A stretch of 64,000 nucleotides of DNA from Litsea cubeba (lineage: Eukaryota; Streptophyta; Magnoliopsida; Laurales; Lauraceae). The notes below the pieces were generated by a model. That model searched no databases. It had not been told where the DNA came from and was given only the letters and a program-made list of their open reading frames with translations. The DNA lies in contig CM022946.1 of the NCBI GenBank assembly GCA_012931725.1, positions 116,821,371-116,885,370 on the forward strand, given 5' to 3'. Each line of letters opens with the position of its first letter. Within the stretch, counting starts at the first letter, position 1. Made by a program: the position numbers and the translations under genes. Positions 1-12,779 of the stretch are shown here, in pieces.

Positions 1-380
1 TCCCCAGCTCAGCAGAAGTCCCTTCTAGCTCGGGGGGCTATTGAAGCCTCCTATCATCCTTAGCCTCGACCGCCCATCAGCTTCGATCGCACGACCCTCT
101 ACCGCCATCTCTGGCGGCACGGTCCTCTACTGTCAGCTTTGATGGCGCCGTTAGCTTCGATGACACCGGTACGACCCTCTACTGTCGGCTTCGATCGTAC
201 GACCCTCTACCGTCATTTTGACAGCACGATCCTCTGCTGTCAGCCTTGATCGCACGGTCCTCTACCGCCATCAGTCGTCCAGAGCCTCGTGCTCCTACAT
301 CTCGGTCCCGCGCCAGATCACGATCTCTTGCATCTCGGCTACGTGCCAGATCTCGACTTCGTGCATTGCTGCAGCAGCGC

Positions 381-820
381 CGGATTCTCCACCTCATGCT
401 GGTGTCGCCCTCGTACTAGCTACGCGCTTCACGTAGGTTCGGCCTCATGAAGGACTCAGGCTATGCGCCGGATTCTCCACCTCATGCTGGTGTCGCCCTC
501 GTGCTAGCTACGCGCTTCACGCAGGTTCGGCCTCATGAAGGACTCAGGCTACGCGCCGGATTCTCCACCTCATGCTGGTGTTGCCCTCGTGCTAGCTACG
601 CGCTTCACGCAGGTTCGGCCTTATGAAGGACTCAGGCTACGCACCGGATTCTCCACCTCATGCTGGTGTCGCCCTCGTGCTAGCTATGCGCTTCACGCAG
701 GTTCGGCCTCATGAAGGACTCAGGCTACGTGCCGGATTCTCCACCTCATGCTGGTGTCGCCCTCGTGCTATCTACGCGCTTCACGCAGGTTCGGCCTCAT
801 AAAGGTCTCAGGCTACGTGC
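381..820 (+). repeat. Tandem array, 88-bp unit, 5 copies
   Basis: The phrase CGGATTCTCCACCTCATG starts at 381, 469, 557, 645 and 733, exactly 88 bp apart. Units differ by only a few bases. The array lies in the non-coding part between the lost coding region and the 3' LTR. Short reading frames across it are by-products of the periodicity. Confidence 0.95.
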
Positions 821-823
821 CCT

Positions 824-1340
824 GACCTCTTGCTGGTACGTCCACGTGCTGGCTACGGCCTCACGCTGCCTCGGCCTCACGATGGTCTCAACCGCATTTA
901 CGACCTCTTGCTGGTCCGTCCACGTGCTGGCTACGGCCTCACGCTAGCTCGGCCTCACGATGGTCTCGACCACATTTACGACCTCTTGCTGATCCGTCCA
1001 TGTGCTGGCTACGGCCTCACGCTGGCTCGGCCTCACAATGGTCTCGACCGCATTTACGACCTCTTGCTGGTCCGTCCACGTGCTGGCTACGGCCTCACGA
1101 TGGTCTCGACCGTATTTACGACCTCTTGCTGGTCCGTCCACGTGCTGGCTACGGCCTCACGCTGGCTCGGCCTCACGATGGTCTCAACCGCATTTACGAC
1201 CTCATGCTGGTCTATCCACGTGCTGGCTACAGCCTCACGCTGGCTCAGCCTCATGCTGGTCTCAACCTCATGCTGGTCTGTCCAAGTGCTGGCTACGGCC
1301 TCACGCTGGCTCAGCCTCATACTGGTCTCAACTTCATGCT
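824..1340 (+). repeat. Second tandem array, unit about 78 bp
   Basis: Units begin near GACCTCTTGCTGG at about 902, 980, 1058, 1120 and 1198, so the spacing is 78 bp with one shortened 62-bp copy. The array shares the phrase CGTCCACGTGCTGG with the 80-bp array at 39361-39925 in the complete element, so the two are related. After 1200 the units decay. Confidence 0.85.
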
Positions 1341-1632
1341 GGTCTCGGCCACATGCATTCTCGACAAGAAGTGCCAGTCTCCAGCTTGGCAGCAGCGCCA
1401 GCCTCCAGTTCGGCAGGAAATCCTTCCTCCGGCTCGGCAACAATGCATTTTTCCAGCTCGGCAGAAGCACCATGTTACAACTTAACAGTGATGCCAACCT
1501 CTAGCTCTGGTCCATTGACAACCAGTCATCTCAAAACTATGAGCAGCTCCAAAGCATAAGTGTCCTCAAGATACTTAGCTTCCGACCTCCAAGAGTTACG
1601 AAACTCCAAGAGCTCAGAAGCTGGGGTGCTAT

Positions 1633-2528
1633 TGTGTGGGGATATTCCCGAGCTCACCAAGGTCCCGCCGAGATGCTCCATCTCAGGCCCCCGCACCAGC
1701 AAGTCCATCCCGGCAGGCTCGGTCTCGTGCTCCCGCCTTGGTCTCGGATGAGAGCTCCACCCCTCCTGTGCACAACTCCTCCACTTCGGCAGTGCACGCC
1801 TAGCAATGCCAGACTGCTCCACTTCGGCAAACTCCACTTCGGCCAAGTACTCCACTTCGGTGTCCCTGCAAGGTCTCCAGCCAAGTCAAGGTCACCCCCG
1901 ACCTCGGTAACACACCCTGACCACGGTCAGTATGCCAGAGCTAGCCAAGGCAGGGGCTGACAGCTGTCCTCCCTTGGACGCTCATGCACGCTACAGCACG
2001 TGCGAAAAGACAAGGGCACCGCCCATATCATCTGATAGAGCCTCCCATACCGCCCATGCTTCCTGACAAATAGGCGTCTTCAGACGCTAGAGAAGGCTAC
2101 GATGGGACTATAGTCACTGTACCTCCCTAGTGCCTGACAGAGTGGGCTATGATGGGACGACTAGCCACCTCACTGTCTCCTCTCTTCCTTTATATAAACA
2201 CAACAACAGCTTTAGAACAGGGGAGGCCCGATCCAACTCACCATACACAAAACCAGGGCCAAGAACTCTGGTACGCCATGCCTAAACTCCATCTTCTCCA
2301 AATCTCCATCCTACTGTCCAGTTCTCATACTGACTTAGGCATCGGAGAGCCCTGCGCTGCCCACAGCCAGGGTCCTCTGACCCTCTTTTGTTGTTCTTCC
2401 CCTCTTCCAGGTTCTCAGGCATCGGTTCTTCCATCATCAACGAAGGAGACGAGGAGCTCCAGCCTTCGTCCTCCTCAGTAAGCCTCAAGAACACTACCCC
2501 CGGGTCTATGAATTTTTGTGCACTTACA
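1633..2528 (+). mobile_element. 3' LTR, 896 bp, Tat-group element
   Basis: It starts TGTGTGGGGA and ends GTGCACTTACA, matching the LTRs at 37061 (TGTGTGGGGA to GCACCTACA). A TATA box (TATATAAA, about 2191) sits 3' of the middle, and the GGCATCGGAGAGCCCTGCG block near the R/U5 boundary is shared with the 37-kb element. The purine-rich stretch AGAAGCTGGGGTGCT directly upstream (about 1617-1631) is the likely polypurine tract. The LTR is 110 bp longer than those at 37 and 42 kb, so it belongs to a different subfamily. Confidence 0.88.
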
Positions 2529-3162
2529 ACGTTAGTAAGAGATGAGGGAAATTCTCAAATAATATATGGATGAAAATCATGGTTTGCACACATCCAAATG
2601 GCCCGATACGTTTTTCTCACGAGACTGTTCCCACACACAGGAATTCTGCGAGCATAAATTGCATCATCTTTTCTTACCTTTTCTCTTACAATCATATGAT
2701 CCTCACAAGTGGGCCGTACCATTTATCCAGGTTGTAGGATTAGAGTCCAAGAGTCCATTAGTGCGGCGGCCCTCCTATGAAATCATATGATCCTTGCAAC
2801 TAGATTCAACTAATTGCAGCTGTGTCTTTACCCAAAAAGAAAACCAATAATTGTATTTGAATGATCAATGGATCCCATCACTTAGAAGGTCTCATCGTTG
2901 TAGTAGGCCCATATGAAATTGGCAAATTTTAGACATACTAAAAGCTTGTTTGATGAGAGAGAACGATTTCAGATATAAAGCAATTCTAAAAAGAAAAGAC
3001 TCGACAAGTGGGTTCCATGTGGATGGTTTTATGAGAGAGAAGAAAGGAGATTAATGGGGCGTTTGGAAACTCTAAGAACATACTTTTATTTTGTGATTTA
3101 GGGTTTATTTACATATTAGAGTGTTTGGTAAGTTTCTAGCTGCATTTTTTTATTTTATATCT
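2529..3162. other. No gene recognised
   Basis: This is AT-rich spacer between the Tat-group LTR and the MULE. Short reading frames are present without recognisable domains. I see no element ends or target duplication that define an insertion here. Confidence 0.6.
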
Positions 3163-3171
3163 TATTTATAA

Positions 3172-3275
3172 GAGAAAATTACCGGAAAAAACCCCTAAGG
3201 ACCTCCCACATTGGGACAAGGCACATTATTATCTTCCACACGGGAGGGGTCCCAGTGGGGCTTTCTATATATATA
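3172..3275 (+). repeat. Left terminal inverted repeat of the MULE
   Basis: About 100 bp pairs imperfectly with 12780-12876. Best blocks are GGAAAAAACC, CTAAGGACC and GGAGGGGTC. A TA-rich run follows at 3267-3280. Confidence 0.85.
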
Positions 3276-4094
3276 TATTGTCTTCTTGTGACATGGTCGA
3301 TATCGACCAATACGGGATACTACTTTATATCGAGAACACGATTCTGCATCTAGTCGAAGCCCTTTTCATTCCACGGGGAAACCTATACCGGGAATCTTCC
3401 CTTCCAAAAAGCATTCAAAGAGTCCATGACGTACTCGGTTTCCCTCCATTAAGAGGTTGGTACACACATTAAACACCTTTGTTTATTGAATCGTCCACCC
3501 AAAAACGTCATTATCTGTCTTCGTTTTCATTTTCTAGTTTGAGAAACCCTAGAAAATCGAAATATAGCCCCTTTTATGCACTAGGAAGTTGAATGCATTT
3601 TCTGTACAAGTCCCCTTCTAAGCAACATGATTATGCTCCCTAAGACATCATCGTGTAAATTTGTAATGGTCGTTTTTGTGTGTAGGCTCTTAAAATGGCT
3701 ACTGTTTCTTTATTATGTTATTCATAAGTGTCACTGCAAAGATTTTATCTTGAAAACCACATTACCCAGTTTATGACTATGAACATTATTCTGTGATCAA
3801 ACATGTGATAAGGAGAGTTTGTTACAAAAGGCAGCCCATTCAGGCCAGATTCATTATACTAAGTTGCTTGACATAATATACATCCATTTATGGATTCCAA
3901 AATATAGCTATTCTTCTCCATCTAAGGAAGCTTAGATATGATTTTGATTGCTCCATCCTGTGAATGGTATAGAAACAAAGACTGTAATTTTAATCTTTCA
4001 TTATTTGCACTACTCTCTCACATTGCTATCTAGGTGTTTATCTAAATTTAAGCACATCTTCCTCACGGCGTTTTTATTGTGATTTAATTACAGG

Positions 4095-5929
4095 ATGCCA
4101 GATAGTGAGGTGTTATTTATATTCCACTATGATGGCAATTTTGAATTCGATATAATTCGTCCGGTGTACAATGGAGGAAAGCAGAAGATGAGATATTTAC
4201 CGATAGACATAACATACAAGTCACTGGTTAATGAAGCAAACAAAGCAGCTAATTGTGGCCCATCACCCCATAATTAAACATACAGTACCTCCATTACAAC
4301 GGACGGGCATTTTCAATGGCTAGCATCGACGATGATAATGATGTAAGGAGAATGTTGAAAGCAACGGGGAATGATTTGAATAGGATATATCTATACGTCT
4401 TCAATGGCCAGAACGTTGGGCAACATATAAGAGGCGAACAACGGAGGTACGTGTATTGATTTTATCACAACATTGTAAGTTAACAAATACTAGTTTGTTC
4501 CTACTTGCTTAGCGCTTCAATGACTTGTTGTATGTTTCAAAGGACTTATAAAGGGAGCACTTGTCCAAGAAAATCGAGGAACGTGTCAAGATTTTTCAAG
4601 GAAAAAAAGGTCATCGAGCCCTTGCAATCTCATGAACTGCCTACAGTTGATCTCCTTGAGGATGAAGACATGCATTTCCAAACTGTCCATAACGATTTGA
4701 GTCTACATCAGCCGATCGGACAAGAAGAATTTGTCTATGATATTGACGACATGCATTTTCAAAATGGACCTAATGATTTGAGTACACATCAGCCAGTCGG
4801 ACAAGAAGAAATTGTTGAAGTTATGGACTTTGGCGTGGATTCTCATGCTACCATAAAAATTGAGAAACAGAGCCCCATTGGCCATATCCGTGAGATCCTA
4901 ACGTTCAAGGCAAAAGGCAACACTAGCATAAAGAATCCATCCAATACGGCAAATGTCTCCAATGAAGCCCCACCTTTAGGTCTAGATGACAATATGGTGC
5001 TTGAGGAAGTGAACACAGATGTAGGTTCCAACTCGGCAAGGGAAATGTGGCTTGGTCGTGAATTCCCTAATCGACAGACATTTCGAACCGGTAAAAGGGT
5101 CTTGTGCCAGTGCAAAAAAAACATCATACCTAAAGCATTGCATTGTTACTGTTACCGCCACATTGCAGAAAACATAAAGGCAGCTTTCAGTGACGGGGCT
5201 ATCGTGCTGAAATTTTGGCGTGCGGCAAAGTCATATAGACCCTGTGAGTAAGAGGCTTACATGACAGATATACGTGCAGTCAGCCATCGATGCGATTGGC
5301 AAGAACCGTTGGGCAAATGCATACGTACAAGGGCGTCGGTATGAAATGCTAACAAGCAATGCGGCCGAGTGCACTAATAGCCTCTTAGGGGACATAAGAG
5401 TACTGCCTATTACTAAACAAGTAGAATAGATATGTGCCAAGTTAATGGAGTTTTTTCACAAGCGTCAGCTCTTGTCCCAAGCAATAATCACTCGTCTCAC
5501 TCCGCAATAATCACTCGTCTCACTCCATATGCAAAGAAAGCGCTTAGCCAAGAACTGGAGGAAGCTCGTCGAGTTCATGTTCGGGTGGCTGGCCTTGTTG
5601 AGTTTCAAGTTCAATTTGCGGAATATGTCGACGTAGTTGATCTCGAACGAAGAACCTGCACGTGTCGGAAGTGGGAGATATTGGGCATTCCTTGTTGTCA
5701 CGCATTGGCAGTAATGAATGTTAGAAATTATGATCCGTACGAGTTCTGCGAGCATTGGTATCTATCTGGAACGTATCGTGCAACGTACAATGAACTTATA
5801 CATGCCACTCGCGACAACAAGCAGTGGGAGCATACATCAAATGTGATGGTTCTTCCACCTAGAGCTACGAAACAGCCAGGACGTCCTTGTAAAAAGAGGC
5901 TTCGAACCGAAGATAGTTGCTGTCAGTGA
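4095..5929 (+). pseudogene. MULE transposase remnant, DDE core deleted
   Basis: A functional protein would cut the MULE ends in the nucleus. N-terminal pieces are visible at 4095-4277 and about 4317-4460, then an acidic linker (4505-5030). A MuDR-type block follows near 5042 (GREFPNRQTFR). It joins almost directly to the segment normally at the end of the transposase core (HCYCYRHIAENIK, about 5143), so most of the DDE region is missing. Next comes WANAYVQGRRYEMLTSN (about 5311-5361), an in-frame TAG at about 5427, a 23-bp tandem duplication (5481-5503 and 5504-5526) that breaks the frame, and a SWIM zinc finger near 5655-5720 (CTCRKWEILGIPCCHAL: C-x-C, C-x-H). Family identity is firm from the SWIM finger and flanking motifs. 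Exon limits are uncertain. Confidence 0.88.
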
Positions 5930-6439
5930 AAGATGGTAACATGCTCGAACTATAGAGGGAGGGGACATAACCGTGGAAGTTGTTGCAATCCTCCATCTCT
6001 CACTTAACTATATGGATGAAGGAGCCTTGCTTTGTTTTGGTATATGTTTTGTTTCCATTTTGAATGCCTCCATAGTGATATATGGGTTGGTGATAGTTAT
6101 GTATAGGGGTTGGTGATACTTATGTACAGGGGTTGGTGATGGATCCTTTATGAGGTAGTATTGTAGGTGATGCTTGTAGACCATATGTGTAAAGCTCAAC
6201 TATTTTCTTGGGCACTACCATCAGCTTGTACAAAACTATTTGGTAGAAGGTGGATGCCACATGGTAATTTATAACAGTAAAAGATAACTCTTTTGTGAAT
6301 TTGTTGTCGAAGTGAAAATGAAACATTGCCTTTCGTGCTTAACAATTAAAGTCAGCTACATTAAAAGGATTTTATCTATTTTTGCATAATTTAGATGTGT
6401 TCAGACTTTTTGTCCATCCTATCTTCCCAGGAATGGTGC

Positions 6440-6985
6440 AGTAATTAGATGGATATCGGCTAATAAATAGTCGATATCGACCTATTGAGTTGATGGACAA
6501 GATTTTGCCCAGATTACCATCCAGTTAAATGGTCGATATCGGCCATTTATTATAGCCAATATCAACCTATTTACTAAAAGTTTTTTTTTATTTCAATCTG
6601 CATCAGTTAACTAGTCAATATCGGCAATTTAGTATAGCTAATATCGACAAGTTTACTAAAGTGCCAATTCTGGACCTATGTACTGCACATATCGATAATT
6701 TTTAATAGTCGATATCGACAAGTTTACTAAAGTGATGGATTCTAAATTGATATATTGCACCAATTATATGGTCGATATCGGCTAATTAAATGGCTGATAT
6801 CAACCAGTTTTACTAAATGTCTGGATTCTGGATTGATTTCGGCCAAGGGAAATGGTCGATATCGACTAATATAAATGGCCGATATTGACCAATTTACTAA
6901 AGGGCTTTTTTTCTGGATTGATATACTACACCAGTTAAATGGTCGGTATCGGCTATTTAAATGGTCGGTATCGACCAGTCTCTAA
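6440..6985. repeat. Degenerate array of GATATC-centred palindromes
   Basis: About six or seven imperfect units of roughly 60-100 bp. Each tends to hold two dyads, GGTCGATATCGGC and GGTCGATATCGACC, separated by about 15 A/T-rich bases, plus TTTACTAAA and TGGATTGATATA. The array lies in the gap where the transposase (+) and the PMD-Ulp1 gene (-) converge. Isolated copies of the dyad occur near both ends of the MULE (about 3298 and 12740). Confidence 0.85.
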
Positions 6986-7384
6986 CATCCATTCAAGTCA
7001 TATCTGAAATTAGAAGTTGTCAAAAATGACATACATGATGACCTCTAATATCATACCAAGTTGACCAGAATTTTACATCTATCAGGGAGCAAATATTCAG
7101 AGCTGCATTCATCAAAAGCCTTTCTTTATGGCTGGTTTTACATTCATTTTGGCTATAAAGTCTAGACATAATATTCACAATGCTAAAAAACCAGAAGTTT
7201 ACCAAAAAACATCAGTCTAGATATAAAGTTGAAATGATTGTCCATGCTAAAAGTCCAGAAGTTTACAAAAAATACATCAGTAAAAAGGGTCAAATGCTAA
7301 GACACGTTTATCGATCTTGAACACGGTACACACAACGAGCCATTCTGTCATGGGCAGTCGGTCAAGTCAGTCAGACCCATCCTA

Positions 7385-10300
7385 TTAGCATTTAGTCGCC
7401 AACTCCTCTTGAATATCTCCACGACAATCTTGCGGGAAATACGGGATATGGGACTGCGTAAAGCTGATTGAGAGGTGGTGCACACAGTGGGTAGCGAAGG
7501 CCAATGCAAAGATTTCACAATCGTTCGCATTTTGTTGATGCAGTATGTCCGTCTTTTCCTCCCATTACCACAAGTATGGGTCAGACCAGTCGAAATGGCT
7601 ATATCCTTCATTTAGCTAGCCCTTCTGCAAGAGACATTAGTAAAAGATTTCATTAAAATCCTGGGCATAAAAGAGAAGACTGGATAAACGTACAAATTTC
7701 TCCACGTGTTTAAGTGTGCGGCGATCTTTTGGCATGCTGTTGTAGAACTCCCATCTCTTTTCGTCAACGTACCCCACCAGTAAGGCAAAGTGCGATCTGT
7801 GGTAGACAATAAAAACTAGAGTGCGCGCTTCTCTCGCTTCCCATACTCTATGTCCATGCTTCCCAAAAACAGACTCGTATGCGGAGTCTATTCCAGAGCG
7901 CCACCAACTCTGCATGGGTTATAGCCAAATCCAAACGGTAAGTATTACAAATAAGAATGGTCAACAAATGATTTACATATGAAATTAATCATCAATGTAC
8001 TTACGCAAACACTTGGGTCAACAATGAAACATGAATCACAACCATCCCTCAGCAGTTCAAAATAATAATACATGATGTTTGTGTCCATCCACGTTCCCAA
8101 GTCAAGGAGCTTGTGCAAGTCCCCAGCCTTTACCATTGTACATATTGCATCCAACTCATCTATCCTACACAACAATGACATGTAAGGCAGACCAAGGGAT
8201 TTCACCACCAATGTCCTGATAGTTAGTTCATCATAGAATGAGCTCACCTTCTAGCATAGTATTCCTTAAAGCCTTTGAGGAAGAACTTGTCGGCTTCAGA
8301 CAACATATAGTCAGTCTCGACTATAAAATGGACATAGTCATCAAATTTCATAGGGACTTTGCGCATACGTGACATGCATTTTATCCTCCACACCAAGGAA
8401 TGTAAACTGGCCAAGGGGGGAGAAACCACTAAGGCAGAAGAGCTTGAGACCGGAACTGGAGAGGCGAACAATGATCTGCTGATTGGTGGTGTGCACAGAA
8501 CTTCCTGAAATTCTCCTAAGTCTGGAATCTGTGGTATGCAGCTAGGTTCATCGGTCCGCATTGAAGGGGAAGACGGTGTCGGTTGTGCTTCATCGTTATG
8601 CTGTGGAGGGGAAGGCGGTATCAGTTCTATTTCGTCACCCTTTTCTGGAGGAGTGTCTTCCACTGATAGAGGTGGTCGTCTACTGTTCTTCCTTTTTTTC
8701 CCTGGACTTTTCACAGCAGCTCTCTTCTTGCTTACAAAAGTGATTGTAATTTTCTTCCTTGCCAAATCCTCCTCAGACTGCGAGCTACTGCACCCATCCA
8801 TTGAGAAGTCTTCCCAACTTGTCCCAAAACAGGCCTTGAACTTAGCCAACTTTTTATATATTGACAGGTTCAGCTTCTCCATCGGAGTGTTCTTGCGCGA
8901 GGCCCGCTGAAGGGAGTGCTCTATGCGAAGCACCAGATCCTGGACCTACACACAATAACAGAATGTATCCTATCATTAAGGCATAAATTAGGCTTTAGGT
9001 TGGAAATGTGAACCACAGTAAGAAGATGGTAGTAAGATTAGCTATGTGTGCATATCTCACATGCTTTTGGGGGACAGTGGGTGCAGTAGGCACATCGGAC
9101 GCACTAGAACCTCGTGTGCAGCAGGCACACTAGGTGTACTAGGCAGATCGGCTCCATCAACCTCTTCTGTTACGGCGGGTTGCTCCGCTTACACTTCTCT
9201 ACCAACAAACATGACCGTGTTCTTGCGAAACCACACCATATACTCCTCCACATGCTGGGGTGTAGTATCCTCCACTCCACGTAGTACGAGTTCACTTCTT
9301 GTATCCCACAACGCCTGCACCTCCTTATCCATTTTCTGGTTGTAGTCACTCACATGATTGGTAGTCTGTTTTCGTCTAGTGAAAGGGATGTTGAATGGCG
9401 GTGGGACCACTTGCATTAGTCCGAACTGTTTCATAACCCGCCATGTATTATGTCATTCAATGATCCAATAGTAGACCAAGACTGTGGACGACAACACCAG
9501 ACTGCGATCAGCCTTTGATAGCTTGTTCAGGAACTTCTTCCAGAGGCCAGAATATGGTTGCCAAGTGAACTGCAAAGAAGATAAGATAGACACACCTTAT
9601 GAGAAACGAATTCGGCATGGAATTAAGTAAGGAAATAGTATATGACAATACGGTGTTCGAAATGATTACTCCATCGGCATGTAGAGCATTTATTTGCTTC
9701 CTTACTTCCTTCACAGATGCAAGGCCGAGGTTTTTAGGCAGCCTCTTTTGCCAAGTTTTAAAAAGTGGGAACGCAATATCCTTCTTCCAAGAGTCTGTCG
9801 GTGGAGGACGCTTTTCGATAGACATCCTCGTATAAGCCCACAGCTGCACTAATAAATCATTTTAATCAACATGTTACATCGCATTTAGTTAAATGGTCAA
9901 CAAATGTTTAAAATAAGATAGCCAAACCTGTAATAGCTGCAGCGGCCCAGTGGGTGTCCTTAGCTAATGGCCCTCTTTCTCGCCTTGCTCACCGCCCCCC
10001 TCCTCTCCACCCACTATCTCTTCTCGACTCCATCGGGATGCATTTGTCAACATCCTATATAGGTTGGCAAGACATGCCGGTGCCCATGCATAAGGTTTAA
10101 GCTCTTTAAACAATTCCAGTATATATGCAGGTCCGCGGGCACCAGAAGTTTGCATAACGAGCTGACCGAAAACAAGGAAGAATAGATAGGCCCGAGTGGT
10201 GAAGATCTCATGCTCCTTGTATTTCTTAAGATCATTTTTCTTTCACCAGTTTTTCCGCCTTGAAGTTATCTTCAAGCCACTTAAATTTAACTATTAGCCC

Positions 10301-10660
10301 CACATAGTCCAGTTTTTTCTGTGGGGTAATCGCAAGAACTTCTTGACAAATTGCTTGGACCTTCCTTCCTGGGGAAGTCCAGTCTGGTCACCAAAGCCCC
10401 ATTTATAGGCAGCCCGTATAAGTACACAACATCTCAAGGATTATAGTTGCCTCGCCCAATGGGAAGTGGAAAGAGTTGGGCTCAGGCCGCCACCTCTCTA
10501 CAAGTGCTATAATTAGTGCATGATCGATGACCATGCAGTCTATTTCTGCGAGGTGATGTAGCCCAACCTGCCGGACGTAATCCTTTTGTTGCTTTATCAG
10601 CGCCCAAACCTTTTTATCTGGATTTGTTGGTATGCACCGAAGGCGACTGGACTCCTGCAT
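7385..10660 (-). pseudogene. PMD-Ulp1 (C48 protease) fusion gene carried by the MULE, decayed
   Basis: A multi-exon gene on -. The PMD (MAIN-like) part is visible in order: DHALIIALVERWRPE and FPLGEATI (about 10460-10540), then LYGLPINGALVT in a shifted frame (about 10400), CQEVLAITPQKK (about 10340), AYLFFLVFGQLV (about 10170), AYAWAPACLANLYR-type sequence (about 10070), MQLWAYTRM (about 9840) and the PMD end (9434-9189, EEYMVWFRKN). A basic, Pro/Ser-rich linker follows (8933-8244). The C-terminal Ulp1 domain has the His region HFALLVGYVDEKRWEFYNS (about 7800-7745) and the Cys region DCEIFALAFATHC (about 7520-7480), ending at TAA 7385-7387. Asn replaces the usual catalytic Asp (YNS), and Glu follows DC where Gly is usual. 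At least three frameshifts lie in the PMD part. AGAAG/GTGAGC near 8244 looks like a splice donor. Confidence 0.85.
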
Positions 10661-12779
10661 ATCACAATAATAAGAACAGGCTTGTTAGCATGCATAAACC
10701 AAGAGAAGTATAAAGATTGTATTATTAACGTGAGCATGATTTCAATAGATGTGACTATAGGAAGTAACTATGTTGTATGGAGTTGAGTTTTATAATATAA
10801 CTTATAGGATTTGAGTCAATTCCAAATATCCATTCTTGGATTTCCAAAATCCATTTATAAAACCTGTAATTGAACGAGCGTAGACAATGAAGTGATAAAA
10901 TCCCGGACAACATAGTAATGACTATATAAGAGAATAAATCAATCTCATCTAACCTTCGTCATTTTTACCTTTAAAACGAACTAGGTCAACCTACACAGAC
11001 ATTGGCCATCCATCCATATAATATGACTATGGGCTACTTTTCAATAAAGGAGTTGTTACATATACATATGCAATTCAAACATTTAACCTTATTAATGACT
11101 CATAATATGGACTTCATTCACCGTCTGCCAACCATATCAATATATGACTTAAGATAGTGCCATCAGGCTACTTTGAATTTGATTCTCATGATTTAACTAT
11201 GTGCCAACCATATAAATTCCCACGATTTTTCCATATTCCATCCATTTGCTGAAAATATTCCTTTAAAGAACATAAAGAATGAAAGTCTCCTCTATTACAA
11301 AACTGCATGAACTTTGAATGAATGTATACCCATGAGCACATGGAGTCATGCTAAAAGAAATGGCAATCAGTCATTCAAAGATATGACTGGTCTAGATTGG
11401 TATGAGGCATAAAGTATATTTTGGGACAAAGATTACCTCTCCTTGGCGGATACCCTCCGATATATGATACCGTTGGTTGTATAGGAGAGTTGTTGGAGCT
11501 TCGGTGGCTTGTTCTTCATTCGTCGATAACGTAAAAATGCGGTTAGGAAACAGGCAACATGTTTCATCGCTCATTATTATGTATGTAAGTAATCCTCCTC
11601 CTCACATTTTCCTTTTTATCCTACATGTTCATCACAGGGTCTATTTCATTCCACCGTTGTGCTTAACAAGAAACACATCAAACTTATGTATGATGCCCCA
11701 TGAGTGGTAGAGAAAAAGACATGACACGCACGCTCAGTTCTCAATTATAAAGGAAGTAATCCACCTAAAGCAGTCCACCACAAACAGTTACTCGGGGATG
11801 TAAGATGCAAGATGCAAGTGTTCGTGCCAAAAAAGTGGGAAGCTTTGTGGAACACAAGGTAATAAATTGGCCACCATTCACTGCAACTTATGTTCAAAAT
11901 TACCAATGATGGAAATTATCTCATCTGTAGTTAACGTCTTTGGCCAAGAATGCTGAGTCCACTTCTTATCCCTCGTTTTCTCTATAGGCCAAAGTTCACA
12001 GTAAAACCATATATATAGGTGTTGCTTCAAGGGATCAAAAATGATTAACAAGAACCTTTCAAACAAGTTTCAAGTCCATTTGGATGCACATTTTTAACTT
12101 CATTTATCCAATCCAATATGGGAGAAATGACAGAAATGGAAACGAGCATTTTGAACTATAGGTTAATGCTGAGCATTTGAGCCCTTGGGCGTGCATGTCA
12201 TTCACGTGAAACCCCTTCTATACATTCATCTGTGTGTGTTCCATTTAGGGTTAATGATAATCAGTTTATCACCCAAAAAAATGGATTTGAAAATTGGGTT
12301 TCTATTGTGAGGCATGGAAGGGATGCCTCTGCAACTATTTGGTTCCAAAAAACCCTGCTCAAGTGTGGAATTCAGGATATCGATGGCTTCTGTTAAAGAA
12401 ACCAGACAAAAGACGCTACAGACATGGAACTGGGTTTGATCTTTTAACACGATGAAGGATGGTTCCATGAATGCAATGTCCTCCATTTAAAAATCCATCG
12501 AAAAAGTTCTTAATTAGGGCAAAACCGAGTCAAACAATAAAATACACACCTCCATGTGAAGATCACAAATTTGAATGGAATACGAGGGAAGACACCAAAA
12601 GCTTCTTGGGACCACTGGCTGGGACCAGATCGAAATGGGAAAAATGTCGATTGCGACAGACAAAGGGAAAAGGGAAAGGAGACGACCATGGAATGAGGGA
12701 GAAATGGGGTTCGCATAGTTTTATAAAATCCCGTGAATGATCGATATCAACAATTTCATTAAACAAATAAAAATAAATA
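10661..12779. other. Internal MULE sequence without recognised gene
   Basis: AT-rich sequence between the PMD-Ulp1 gene and the right inverted repeat. It could hold the upstream region of that gene. A 86-residue open frame on - (12486-12226) has no motif I recognise. Confidence 0.55.

Larger units (their letters stand above)
1..2528 (+). mobile_element. Partial Tat-group Ty3/gypsy element, 3' part
   Basis: The window opens inside an LTR retrotransposon on +. What is visible is non-coding internal sequence, two tandem arrays and the 3' LTR (1633-2528). Bases 1-360 resemble 39000-39250 of the complete element at 37061-42118, with the same CCCGTCAGCTTCGA and ACGACCCTCTACCG phrases, and the sequence just before the LTR matches the equivalent place there. 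No pol is visible. It is therefore probably a member of the same gag-only Tat group, but the 5' half lies outside the window. The 5 bases after the LTR are ACGTT; the matching target duplication would lie upstream of the window. Confidence 0.8.

Noticed and set aside
1000..1560. Several frames of 130-224 residues on both strands
   Set aside because: They follow the 78-bp array in all frames and encode no domain.
4703..5127. Minus-strand frames across the MULE transposase remnant
   Set aside because: The + strand carries the MULE motifs; the minus frames are shadows.
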